DNA of 64,000 nucleotides from contig JAANDG010000493.1 in NCBI GenBank assembly GCA_036852015.1, forward strand, positions 47,573 to 111,572, written 5' to 3'. The DNA is from Pelodera strongyloides (taxonomy: Eukaryota > Nematoda > Chromadorea > Rhabditida > Rhabditidae). Position 1 is the stretch's first letter. Each line of letters opens with the position of its first letter. Below, in pieces: positions 30,111 through 39,489 of the stretch. The translations under genes were made by a program, and so were the position numbers. The notes beneath the pieces are model-generated. The model made no database searches and was not told where the DNA came from. It saw nothing but the letters and a program-made list of their open reading frames with translations.

Positions 30111-33100
30111 AAACTTGTCAATTCGCTAGCAAATCGCTGTACTGAACACTCAGGGGGCCGCTAATTTGCACCTGGAGCGTCGGGCTATAATCGCTTTGCT
30201 CTTTTCTTCTTTCTTTTTTTGCGCAATAGCGAAAGACACCTCGAATGTGTACATTTTTCGATTTATGTGCCTCAATAAAATTGAGTCTCGAGCCGAGAGT
30301 ACAGTACACCAAGTGACTACATTGAGTGAGAGAGTTCGGTGAAGAAGGAGGTCGCGGGGTGAGAGAGGAGGGGAGAGTGCATCGTTGCGGGGGAGAGGGT
30401 AAACATTCAAGAGAGAGAAGAAGAGAGGGAGAAGGGCTAAGAGAGACAGAGAAAGAGAGAGAGAGAAAGAGAGAGACCTGCCGCCTCAACCAGAGGAGGA
30501 ACAGTCGTAAAAATTAGCATAATAGGTTGGCGTACGAGGTCGGCCCGGCCGAGGTTGTAAATCTTTTGTGCGAACCGTGTATTGAGTAAACATTAGTGAT
30601 AGCAATCCACACTCTTTCCCAGAACTCAACCGGGTGAAAACACTTCCCGGGGAGGAATAAAGTGAACAGTCACCCGGGGGACAGGGGGGGGGGGGAGTTA
30701 AACTCAGTCAAGCGAAAATATATAAGTGGGAACATCCGGTATGTAGTAATATATGTAAGGAGACATGCCTTAGGACTTCAAAATGACAAACATATGTTAC
30801 TCTTCTTAGTTTTAAGTCCGAGTTAGTTCCTGATACTCAAGCATTGAGTTCAGGGTGCAATGTGGTTCTATGTTGCATATAATACATATAACGGCAAAGC
30901 TGACAATAAGGAGAAAGACAACATGGACTTTGAAAGTTGGAAGTTACCAGATATAATAAGACTGAAGTATAGTATATGTGCATATGTTGATCTTATCAAA
31001 TGGAATCATACCATATCCTATTTTTAAATTAAATTCTTTTTCAGAACTAGCTGTCGATGAAGATGGTTCTCCCGTGTGTCCGATGTGCAATGAAAAGCTC
31101 GAGGAAGCTGATTGGAAATCACATCTTGACATGGAAAAGGGGAAACTTAAGGATATAGTCATCAGGTAACTTAACAGCGGTACAGTACCCGGGGAATGGG
31201 TATAAGGGAGGAATACAGGTAGTTTCTCCCTACTTTCTATGATAGTTCTTCACCATAGCACATATTATCGCTTGACAGTATGCGCTGGTTTTTAAAGTGT
31301 AATTTAAAAGCACTTGCACTCTCAGTAAGCACGTTCTATCCGTCTATCATTTATCAATGAAGTATATAAACTTGCTGCCCTCATTGGTTGACTATTCCAA
31401 AGCCAATGGACAAACTTGGAAGATTTTTCCCAGCAGCATTTGGGAATTCAAACTGGTAACCGTAACAGTAGCAAATCAGGCTATCAGACTATCAGGCCAT
31501 CATTAAATTTTCTTTAGAGTCAAGCACGCTAAAGAATCGGAAGTCCCGTCGACGGCAGAGTGCAGGAGAAGTAGAGAAGCTGAGCTTGCCAGAGTACGAC
31601 AGAACATGCAGAGACGACTGGCAGGTAGTTCCTTAGGGTACTTTATGTATAATGTTCTCTATCCAGTGTATTTCTTGGGAACAAGCCTGTGGAGTAAACA
31701 TAAGCGCATTATCTATTTTCAGTAAAACGCGGTGGTATGTGCTCGATTGCTACTGCTTCATCGTCGAATTCGCCAATTAATCCGGTTAGTATTAATTAGT
31801 TACGGTTTAAAAATTCCACGGTTTTATATCACAATTCATCACAATGTTTCAAAAATAATTGAAAATCACTACTCAGCAATTCCGCGCGATTTTTCATATT
31901 CTCCTATCTCGATTTTAAAATGAGAGCGTCCGTCACATTTTCTTTCATTGGCTTTCGACCAACAAGCTCCAAAATCATCCACTAGATTCAGCTTCGCCCA
32001 TGAGCAATAACTAGAATAACAGTGCGATTACCCATTACACCAAATTTGGTCTATGTCAATTGTCCAATTGGCTGCTACCAAACAGGCGCTATGACCATTT
32101 ACGGCCCTGTTGTCTTAGCGTTAAGCAGCTGCCCGCGAGTGACAATATACGGTAATCAAGATGTCAAATAGAAGCTGTAAAACAACACTTACGCTCTCGT
32201 AGTAATGTGTGTATGTTCAGCCCCTAATAAGGAAGATATGGGGCTTATGTTTATGGATGTTTGTTAGTAGTTTACGTCACACTTACGAGACCGTAGGCAA
32301 GGAGCAATTAGAATTGGGGACCGGGAATAATTGTAATTATGGTTTTGAGTGATTCACTAATTAAATAATTTTATTTTTAGTTCAACGAGTTGTTCGAAAC
32401 AAAGGAAGAAAAAGCGTTGAAGTGTGTCGACTGTCAGGTACTTTATTTTCGATTTATTTATTTAAAAAAACAAAATATATTTTTTAATACTACGGGTTTT
32501 GTTTATAAAAGAAAAGTGAACAAACAGTAAAGTTTGATTTTCGTATTCGGGGTTTTGCGTACGTTTATCTCGAGGATCGGTACAATGATTTTTGGAATGT
32601 TAAAGGGTCAGGCCCATTTCAAATGACCCCTATTTTTGATGCTTCCATCTGACTCTTTATGTCAAATATAGTAGGATACGATATTTTTCTAATTTTCAAG
32701 CGCAAAATTCACGCAGTATTCAGCAATTTACCATTGCCAGTCATACCCAACTATTTATCGCAGTTGTCACGCCCTTTCGCTCTCATTGGGCAGTATGCTA
32801 TATTGGGCGTGGCAATTGCGATATTGGCCAATCAGCGCGAACGGGCGTGCCAACTGCGATAAATAGTTGGGTATGAGTGCCCACGGTAAATTGATGAATA
32901 GTGTGTGAACTTTGCGCTTGAAAATTAGAAAAATATTGCATCCTACTATATTTGACATGGAGAACCAGATGGAATCATCAAAAATAGGGGTCATTTGAAA
33001 TGGGCCTGACCCTTTAAAGCGAAATACCGGCCGGTTTTCGAAACACATCGTGGACAACTGAGTTCTTACGTATTTTTGCTAATTTACTCGAATTTAGCTC

Positions 33101-35784
33101 GATTTTTTATACTAATTTATGTTCATTTGCATAAGCTGCATAAGAATGCTGATGAATAACCGACCGATATTTCGCTTTTGTTTCAATAACCGGCCGGTAT
33201 TTCGCTTTAACTAATATCGATGAAACATGGTTGGATAATTAGGAAATTATGATAATTGCTTTTGTTTCAGAGAATCGTCGACTGTGGAATACTCCGCTCA
33301 GTTGCTGATGGTATTCGGTGTGAAGGCTGCGACTCGCTGAGGAATCACATCGCAAAGGGAGCACACTCGGTACCTTCATTTGGAACTACTGTAGAATTTC
33401 TAGCTACGGTAGCCTAGTAACTACCGTAACCCTAGTTACTACGGTGCCTTATAAATTACAAGCACATACGGCTTGCAGTACCGTCACATCTTAATGTTTC
33501 TATAATCGATAATTCGAGATTCGAGTTTCCTAAATCTAAACAGAGGGCAGGTAGAAGTCAAACGGAAGTTATAGATAGGCTCGGTGACACTCAAGACCTT
33601 GTCCATTATGTCATAAGCTTTTATACTTTTAAATTTTAAAGTGACCAAGCTTGAGTACAGAGCTAAACTTTACTACTTACTATTTTTTTACCATAATCCT
33701 AAAAACTACAACAACAAATATCACACCTCGCCGCAGCCGCTGTAATCCAATTATCTCTATTCCCCATTCGCTCATAAACCTGTCACAGCACGGTGCTAAT
33801 GTGTGCCCGGGCGGTGTCTCTTTTTGGTCCAGACCGCCGGAGCACCGATCCTAAAACGCCCATAAATCAGTGCAGCGATATAGTGTTGATTATCTTACTA
33901 ATGAGTCTTACCCCAACAGAACGCGAATACAAAAGACCCACCGACGGTTAATGTGAGGCAATAAAGATTTGTTTTACAGATTAGATTACCAAAAAATAGT
34001 TATACATAATTGGAAGTGGTGCACTAAGTTGACAGCATGCCGCCAGGGAATAATGTGTGAAAAATAGTTGCGGGTTTCTTTGTTTTTATTATTTTAAGGA
34101 CTTAGAACCTAAGAAGGGTGGGGGGAGGGGGTCTATTTATTAATTAGGAACAGAATAATATATGTGTTGTTTGACCAATTCTCCATGTGTTTTTATATTT
34201 AAAGCGAAATGCCAGCTCCTTTGGAAAATTTGCATATGATAAGCAAATCCTATGTATCCTATGTTAATTTTGCGCGATCGTCCACGGCAATCGTACAAAA
34301 TTAGCATAGGATACATAGGATTTGCTTATCATATGCAAATTTTCCAAAGGAGCTGGCATTTCGCTTTAAAAAAGAAGATAATTTCGTATTTTTTTCTATA
34401 TTTCACCATAACGATATATAAACTAATCCAACTCTTCATTGCTAAAAAATAAAGTGAACTGAGTAATTGCCTAGACCACAGAAAAACCGCCTGTAGCCGG
34501 TCACGAAATGGTTTTCACCAAAAAAAAAACACACCTGGACTGGCCTTTTGGTGACCAGATGACAACGGTTTTTGGTCGCGACAAGCTCAACAATTGGTGC
34601 CAAATAGTTTGGTCCACGACAAAAAAAAGCCAAATTTTATCCTCCGTTTCCTATGTAATATCACCGAAATCTATGTGTACATATCACATATGTTCCACTT
34701 TCCCATAACCATAAACACAGTGAATATGTTTTGAAATGATTCATGCAAATTATGAATATGCACATGGAAACGAGGAGACAAAACATTCCCTTGCTTCCTG
34801 TTGTTTAGATATTGAATACAAAACAAATGCAACCAGAAATACGATCAAGAGTATAGAGTACTGTAGCTAGAGTATTATGCTTACGCGGTTCGCTAAGGAG
34901 ACATTTAGCATACTCTAATGCTAATCTATGAAGGGAACGTATGGTCAAGAATAATTTCATACAAGAAAAACGACATAATTGATAACTGACATAATAATTT
35001 TAGTCAATGTATGTAGGCCAACCCCGACATGTACACCATATATATCCAAACACAAACGCATGCAGGCGAACCTTTATTTTTTGAAGTTTTCTTGGAAATT
35101 CTTTATATATACTAAACGGCAGATGCATAAATCTTCCACCAAAAGGTCACTTAAGTGCTCGCACCTTAGCGTAAATATCTCTTTTATGCGGTCCGGTATA
35201 CTGTTACGCGTTACGAGCGCTTGCGTAACGCTAGGATATGAAGAGCTGCTGGTGGTAATTTGTCGGTGCGCACCGTTATAAAGAAAAGTCTAAGAGCTAC
35301 CGTAAGAGGCTAAGCGGATTAGTACAATTGGATGACACACACGGATAATAGACGGGACAAACGATATACTGTACACAACAACAGAACACTATTTGGGGAT
35401 AGGGTATAATTAGGGGTGGGGGTGTGATAATTGCATGATAGAGCTGGGCACTAAGGTCACTTACACGGCCTACCACAAATGCCACTGAGATTTATACCAA
35501 GGTTCACGTCAAACTAAAGTATTCTTGCAAACGGTGCAAGGTTTTGAATTGCACGCTTATATTGAAACACATGATTAACTAATGGGAATGTATATGTAGT
35601 TGTCCAGCATACCCTTCAAACCACGTGGCATACCGCTTTAAAGTTATCTCAGATTATTGATTTTCCCAGTTTAATCGATTACTTTCAGCTCACATGCAGT
35701 CCCCTTGATATGTCGGCCGAGCATTTGGAATCCAGTGACTCTGGTATCGCCACTCCGCCAGAGAAGAGAATTAAATTGGAATAA
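20473..35784 (+). CDS. Q-rich zinc-finger protein resembling the RNF220 central region, no RING
   Basis: Ten exons were assembled with consistent phases: 20473-20506, 20796-20884, 21131-21245, 21488-21544, 31045-31165, 31518-31624, 31723-31784, 32381-32437, 33271-33369 and 35689-35784 (278 residues). The start ATG has an in-frame TGA six bases upstream. Residues 1-98 are low complexity, with FPGMPFF and a Gln-rich FQQQLLQQIAQQQ helix. Then comes CPMCNEKLEEADWKSHLDME (Cys-x2-Cys-x12-His) followed by a basic helix (AELARVRQNMQRRLA). This matches, from memory, the RNF220 arrangement of CPIC...H and a basic RxRANRQxRL-like helix. The RING of RNF220 is absent. Instead there is CVDCQ, CEGCDSLRNHIAKGAH (a possible second zinc site) and a C-terminal SSDSGIATPPEKRIKLE tail that may be a nuclear localisation signal. 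RNF220 is an E3 ligase; without a RING this protein could be an adaptor or transcription cofactor. An alternative RING exon lying in an intron was not found. Confidence 0.75.
20940..21112. mobile_element. MITE, family C (left end unclear)
   Basis: The right arm ACCACGTGCCATATCACTTTAA and the CATGTATTATATGCAAA core are clear; the left arm is not. It ends 18 bases before exon 3 of the RNF220-like gene. Confidence 0.5.
22966..23042. repeat. (CT)n microsatellite
   Basis: An interrupted CT run inside the 9.5-kb intron. Confidence 0.85.
24321..24432. repeat. Tandem repeat, three units of about 38 bp
   Basis: The unit is TTACGCCGGGCTACTACTTACGTACTAGGTTT with minor changes. Two more copies of the 5' half lie at 24615-24682. 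Confidence 0.85.
24615..24682. repeat. Two further copies of the 24321 repeat
   Basis: GGACTTACGCCGGGCTACTACTTAC occurs twice, about 180 bases after the first cluster, with different 3' continuations. Confidence 0.85.
25651..25700. repeat. (GA)n microsatellite
   Basis: A GA run on the plus strand, one of two runs opposite in orientation to the CT runs elsewhere. Confidence 0.85.
25858..26058. repeat. Tandem repeat, three units of about 70 bp, from a MITE end
   Basis: Three units of CACTTCTTG...CAAAATGGAAYCCAATTCACGTGCTATACCGCTTTAAAATCCATGTT. Each ends with the CCGCTTTAA terminus of the TTAA palindromes, so a MITE end seems to have been amplified in tandem. Confidence 0.75.
29232..29321. repeat. 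(CT)n microsatellite with CCCTCTCT units
   Basis: A CT run with regular CCCTCTCT interruptions inside the 9.5-kb intron. Confidence 0.85.
30404..30476. repeat. (GA)n-rich low-complexity region
   Basis: A GAGAGA/AAGAGAGA stretch. Its Arg/Glu translation is not a gene. Confidence 0.8.
32600..33017. mobile_element. Long palindromic MITE, family E
   Basis: Bounded by TTAA (32600-32603 and 33014-33017). AAAGGGTCAGGCCCATTTCA with following CAAATGACCCC is inverted at the right end (GGGGTCATTTG, TGAAATGGGCCTGACCCTTT). The inverted arms extend inward for roughly 150 bases with mismatches, including mirrored CAACTATTTATCGCAGTTG segments. It lies in an intron of the RNF220-like gene, and its right TTAA is shared with the next element. 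Confidence 0.85.
33014..33210. mobile_element. Palindromic MITE, family A (copy 5) abutting family E
   Basis: TTAAAGCGAAATACCGGCCGG on the left and CCGGCCGGTATTTCGCTTTAA on the right. The right terminus is partly duplicated (GACCGATATTTCGCTTT at about 33162-33180). It starts at the TTAA that ends family E. Confidence 0.85.
34199..34369. mobile_element. Near-perfect palindrome MITE, family B (copy 1)
   Basis: AAAGCGAAATGCCAGCTCC with GGAAAATTTGCATATGATAAG and ATCCTATGTATCCTATG is mirrored almost base for base to ATTTCGCTTT, around a centre near CGATCGTCCACGGCAATCG. TTAA lies at both ends. It could form a hairpin of about 80 bp. Confidence 0.9.
34488..34620. repeat. Copy of a dispersed repeat also present at 516-735
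   Basis: CCGGTCACGAAATGGTTTTCA, GGTGACCAGATG and GACAACGGTTTTTGGTCGCGAC resemble GGTCACCAAATGGTTTTCAAC and CGACGGTTTTTGGTGGTCTC in the left protease intron. The family is not identified. Confidence 0.45.
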
Positions 35785-36169
35785 ACTCCAGACTACAAAC
35801 AACAACTACAATGTATAAACTACAGACTTCACATATGGTCGTAATACTGGAGATAATATTCTCTAAAACTAGGGGTGTTTCTTTCGCAACGCTTTTCTTT
35901 CTTTCTTTTTGTTGTTTATTGAGGAGTGTTAGATTCCGCAGTGCAACGCATTTATGTTTTTTATGCATATTTTATATTTTTTATATACTTTAAATAGCAA
36001 TACTAGGCTACAATTGATCAACTCTTGATAAGTTATAGATTTAAATACTGTAAGAAATGGCCAATCGGGTTACGTCCCCTCCCCTCGTACATGACAGAAG
36101 CTTATTATAATTGCTTTAGATAATTACTTGTTTAATTATGAATTGGTATTCGTCTTGATGTTCAGATAT

Positions 36170-36320
36170 TTAAAGGGAAGTATACCTGTTCTGTTCTCAT
36201 AAATCGACAGCATGCTACTAACAGATGGCATAGGCCCGACCATGCATAGTTGTGTCCTCTACGGTTCTGAATGACAAATAAAACTGGCAGTACATTACAG
36301 ATTACACATATTCCCTTTAA
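36170..36320. mobile_element. MITE, family F (TTAAAGGGAA ends)
   Basis: TTAAAGGGAAGTATACCTGTTCTG on the left and CATATTCCCTTTAA on the right, with TTAA at both ends. A related end fragment (CATATTCCCTTTAA) lies at about 27321-27334. Confidence 0.6.
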
Positions 36321-36530
36321 AGTATAGTTAACTAATACATTGCCTATCTGCTTGTAGGTTAGATTTTTGAACTGGGTTTCTTCAATATAAGTACACGATT
36401 CAAACAATGTCCATTGATTCCATGTCCATATTTTATTGTTTCGTTACCATTTTCAATTTACCCGACTTGACCAGTGCACTATTTTGATGCGATTCTTCAT
36501 TTTGCTAAAAACTTATGCTTCAGTAGATTT

Positions 36531-36620
36531 TTAAAGCGAAACACCGGCCGGTTTTTGAACTTTTAGCAGAATTCGGTTGTCCACGATGCGTTTCAGAAAC
36601 CAGCCGGTATTTCGCTTTAA
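36531..36620. mobile_element. MITE, family A (internally deleted, about 90 bp)
   Basis: Left terminus TTAAAGCGAAACACCGGCCGG, right terminus CAGCCGGTATTTCGCTTTAA. Most of the family core is lost. Confidence 0.8.
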
Positions 36621-37427
36621 ACATTAACTTTCGTCGGTGTCGGCCCAAGAAAAGTCACCACCATAATTTGCACGACTGTCAGCTTCTTTTGTTCACTTTT
36701 ACTGAGAATTTCTGAATAACGTACTGTTTTTGGCTTGTATTATATTTATTAGGGAAAGCAACACTCCTCAGAGTGTTTTACAACATGAAGGAGTCCTAGT
36801 CTGTGTCTTTTTTCGCCAATATTATGGAATATATGTTCGTTTTTAAGTACTGAGAACTATTCCCTAGTGCGTACCAATGTAACAGCACGTAACTTTGCTT
36901 CGTTTCCTTCTATTTATAGTTTTTTTTTCACACGCAGATACTGTACAGAATAAAAAACAGATCATATGCGCTTCATTGACAGCATTTTAGCATATCAATA
37001 TTTCTGATTAGCGGTACACGGTATCTAAATCATAGGCCATATTTAGGTCGCAGGATCCGGGCGCACTGCACTGATGAAACTGTGAGCCATACCGGGGCGG
37101 CGCACCCCCACCAAGGTGTACAAAATAAAAATGCCATTTGCCGCAACTGAGGCGCACTTTGCGCCACCTAAAATTGTACCACTGCCGCGCACCCGTGAAA
37201 ACTGTGACTGAACTATTTTTGATTGTGCAGATCTAGTAGAGCCAATTAAACACAAAACATAACATTCATCCCGTTCCCTTTACAGTACCAGAAAAACTTC
37301 AAGGTACATTACCCCCCCCCCCTGCACTTAGTAGGTCCATACACCATCCAGAGTGAGATATCTTATATATAATGAAAAATATCCCTTGAATGTCGGTTTT
37401 TTCACCTAAATTCATTTCTACGCATCC

Positions 37428-37598
37428 TTAAAGCGAAATGGTAGCCCCTTTGGAAAATTTGCATATGATAAGCAAATCCTATGTGTCCTATGCTAATTTT
37501 GTACGATTGCCGTGGACGATCGTACAAAATTAGCTTAGGATACATAGGATTTGCTTATCATATGCAAATTTTCCAAAGGGGCTACCATTTCGCTTTAA
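37428..37598. mobile_element. Near-perfect palindrome MITE, family B (copy 2)
   Basis: Same length and arms as the copy at 34199 (GGAAAATTTGCATATGATAAG and its inverse). TTAA lies at both ends and the arms differ by very few bases, which implies recent insertion or hairpin-based repair. Confidence 0.9.
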
Positions 37599-37838
37599 AA
37601 ATAAGAAAACTCCTTGTCAGATGCAGATCCCCCACGAAACCCTCTAAAAAGCAGTAAATACGAAGCAAACAACAAATTCCGAGAAAACTGATAACTCTTT
37701 CCTGATAGTGCTGATCTGCTGATAGCACGCAATGACCCAGACTTACTGACCTCAACTAAACAGAACGACCAGAAAACTCCACTCAGAAAAAAACACACGA
37801 TACTTTTCAACTGCCTAAATGAGTGTTACTACGTTGTC

Positions 37839-37996
37839 AGGCGCGCAGCGCTCAAATGCGTAACCGCGTCCGCGGAAAAGACTTGGCTTTTCAAAATGGG
37901 AAAGGCGGAGACACAGAAAAGGTTTTTGTATCTCGAAATTTTCAATGCAAATTTGGAATCTTATCCCGCGGACGCGGCTTATGCATTTGCGCGCCT
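37839..37996. repeat. Inverted repeat, CCGCGTCCGCGG arms
   Basis: CAGGCGCGCA..AAATGCGTAACCGCGTCCGCGG on the left is inverted as CCGCGGACGCGGCTTATGCATTTGCGCGCCTG on the right, around an AT-rich spacer. It is probably another hairpin MITE, with ends unrelated to the TTAA families. Confidence 0.75.
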
Positions 37997-38468
37997 GAGG
38001 ACCACAGATTACAACAAACTGAACGGTCTTAAAGCATTTCACAAAACCTTTTGCAAGTTCCAGTAAACACCCATTAAAAGTCGAATGCATTGTCAGCAAG
38101 AATCGACTACTGTAAAATCGTCCCCGTCCATATCATCTGCAACAAACAGTCAAACATAAAAAATACAAATCCAATATTTATTTAAAGCCGTAGTAATCGT
38201 GTATTAGTAACCCAAGTGTTAAAAGGTTAAAAAATACAAACAGTGAAAAGGGGTATTGCTTCAAAAAGTGAAAGAAATAACGAATAATTTGACTAGTCAA
38301 CTCCATGGCTAATTGATAATTGTAAAAGTAAAAGCTTATGGGCTTATGGAAAATGCGCATAGGTTGCGTGCTAATGGTAAGCAAAACATAAAAACTTAGT
38401 ATGTTATAAAAATGTTAAATGAACAATGTTATATCAAATCAAGGTGAATAAAAAATGGTTACACAAGG

Positions 38469-38822
38469 TGTTAGGTATTACGGTATATACCTAAGAATTA
38501 TTTATATGTGTAGTTTGTTACTATAATGTGTTTAGTTAATCACTCACATTTGCTCACTGATCTTTACGTCCTTAGTGATCAGTGGAACACACTATGTCTT
38601 GCCGTTGGCAAATTATCTAATTGCGACTACCCGCAAGTTATTAGTGTTTATATTATTGGTGTTTGATCAGCACGTAGCCATCCGTATATAAAGGCTACGG
38701 CCTAACACTCATTGCTCATTATATCGACTCTTCTACTTCGTAATAAAACTATTATTCTACTAGTCGTACTCTTGGCGCTCAGATCTGTTTGTATCACAGA
38801 AGTCATATCTTGATACATAACA
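38469..38822 (+). repeat. 5' LTR
   Basis: 354 bp, TG...CA ends. It contains a TATA-like TATATAAA at 38685-38692 and AATAAA at 38742-38747, giving the expected U3 promoter and R polyadenylation signal. By eye I see no difference from the 3' LTR. Confidence 0.95.
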
Positions 38823-38824
38823 AC

Positions 38825-38842
38825 TGGCGTTCAGGATTTCGA
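38825..38842 (+). other. Candidate primer-binding site
   Basis: TGG, the complement of tRNA CCA, occurs two bases after the 5' LTR and continues TGGCGTTCAGGATTTCGA. The priming tRNA was not identified. Confidence 0.45.
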
Positions 38843-38854
38843 ATCTTCGCTTCT

Positions 38855-39107
38855 GATTACTTACGGTGACGGGACGAGTTCCCATAAACCCGGAGTAATT
38901 CTTCACGTCGTTTGCTGCTGCTGATTACTTACGGTGACGGGACGAGCGCCCATAAACCCGGAGTAATTCTACACTTCGTTGTTGCTGCTGATTATATCGG
39001 TGAAGGGACGAGCGCCCATAAATCCGAATAATCGTCTCCACTCAACTGTATCACTTTGGTCATCTACCCGCCGGTGAGGGACGAGCGCCCATAAACCCGG
39101 TTGATCA
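38855..39107 (+). ncRNA. Four repeated stem-loops in the retrotransposon leader
   Basis: Copies at 38855-38900, 38923-38968, 38990-39033 and 39057-39107 share GGTGA.GGGACGAGCGCCCATAAA.CCG. Each is enclosed by an outer stem that differs between copies yet pairs within the copy: ATTACT/AGTAAT (copies 1 and 2), GATTAT/ATAATC (copy 3), TGGTCA/TGATCA (copy 4). Inner CGG/CCG and GGG/CCC pairs are kept. They lie between the primer site and gag, where packaging, dimerisation or translation signals are found in LTR elements. The role is inference. Confidence 0.7.
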
Positions 39108-39318
39108 TTTGTGAACTTTTGAGGTGTTGTTGTTTGGATAAAGGTGCTATAGGCACACAGGTCCATCAACAGCGGTTACCTTTGGGTATCTGTAACCCAC
39201 TGGTGAGGTTTTCATTCTTGAAACCAACACCCAGTGTTACAGTATATTCAAACGGTGACATTGTACAGTCTCGGACTGAACGGAGTTATCGCCAATTTTT
39301 TTAATTGACATCGGCAAC

Positions 39319-39489
39319 ATGAGTGCGCAGGACAACGAGGACACGCTGAAGGCTATCCTGGCTTCTCTGAAGCAACTTCAAGAAAGTCAATCTTTGACAG
39401 TAGAGCGACTGCAACGTTGGAAGAGAGGAAGGAAGATGAATCTCAAGAAAATGTCACTTTCGAAAGAACGCGTGAAAGTGAACCTTTGA
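39319..39489 (+). CDS. Short ATG frame at the start of gag
   Basis: The first good ATG in the leader opens a 56-codon frame that begins MSAQDNEDTLKAILASLKQLQ, with coiled-coil character. It overlaps the main gag-pol frame, which lies one base back, and stops at 39487. It probably encodes the natural N-terminus of Gag, disconnected from the rest by a frame change near 39411-39421. Confidence 0.6.
   Translation: MSAQDNEDTLKAILASLKQLQESQSLTVERLQRWKRGRKMNLKKMSLSKERVKVNL

Larger units (their letters stand above)
21545..31044 (+). other. 9.5-kb intron of the RNF220-like gene
   Basis: Phase-1 donor GTTTGT at 21545 and acceptor TTTTTCAG at 31044. Inside are CT and GA microsatellites (22966, 25651, 29232, 30079, 30404), 24321 and 25858 tandem repeats, and GC-rich unique sequence near 26590-26770. 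No further exon could be supported, but an internal exon or nested gene is not excluded. Confidence 0.6.
35785..38463. other. Intergenic region between RNF220-like gene and retrotransposon
   Basis: No supportable coding exon. It contains palindromes at 36170, 36531, 37428 and 37839. The 3' UTR of the RNF220-like gene presumably occupies the first few hundred bases. Confidence 0.55.

Noticed and set aside
37043..37255. Minus-strand frame of 70 codons
   Set aside because: Short, with no domain, splice partner or upstream signals.
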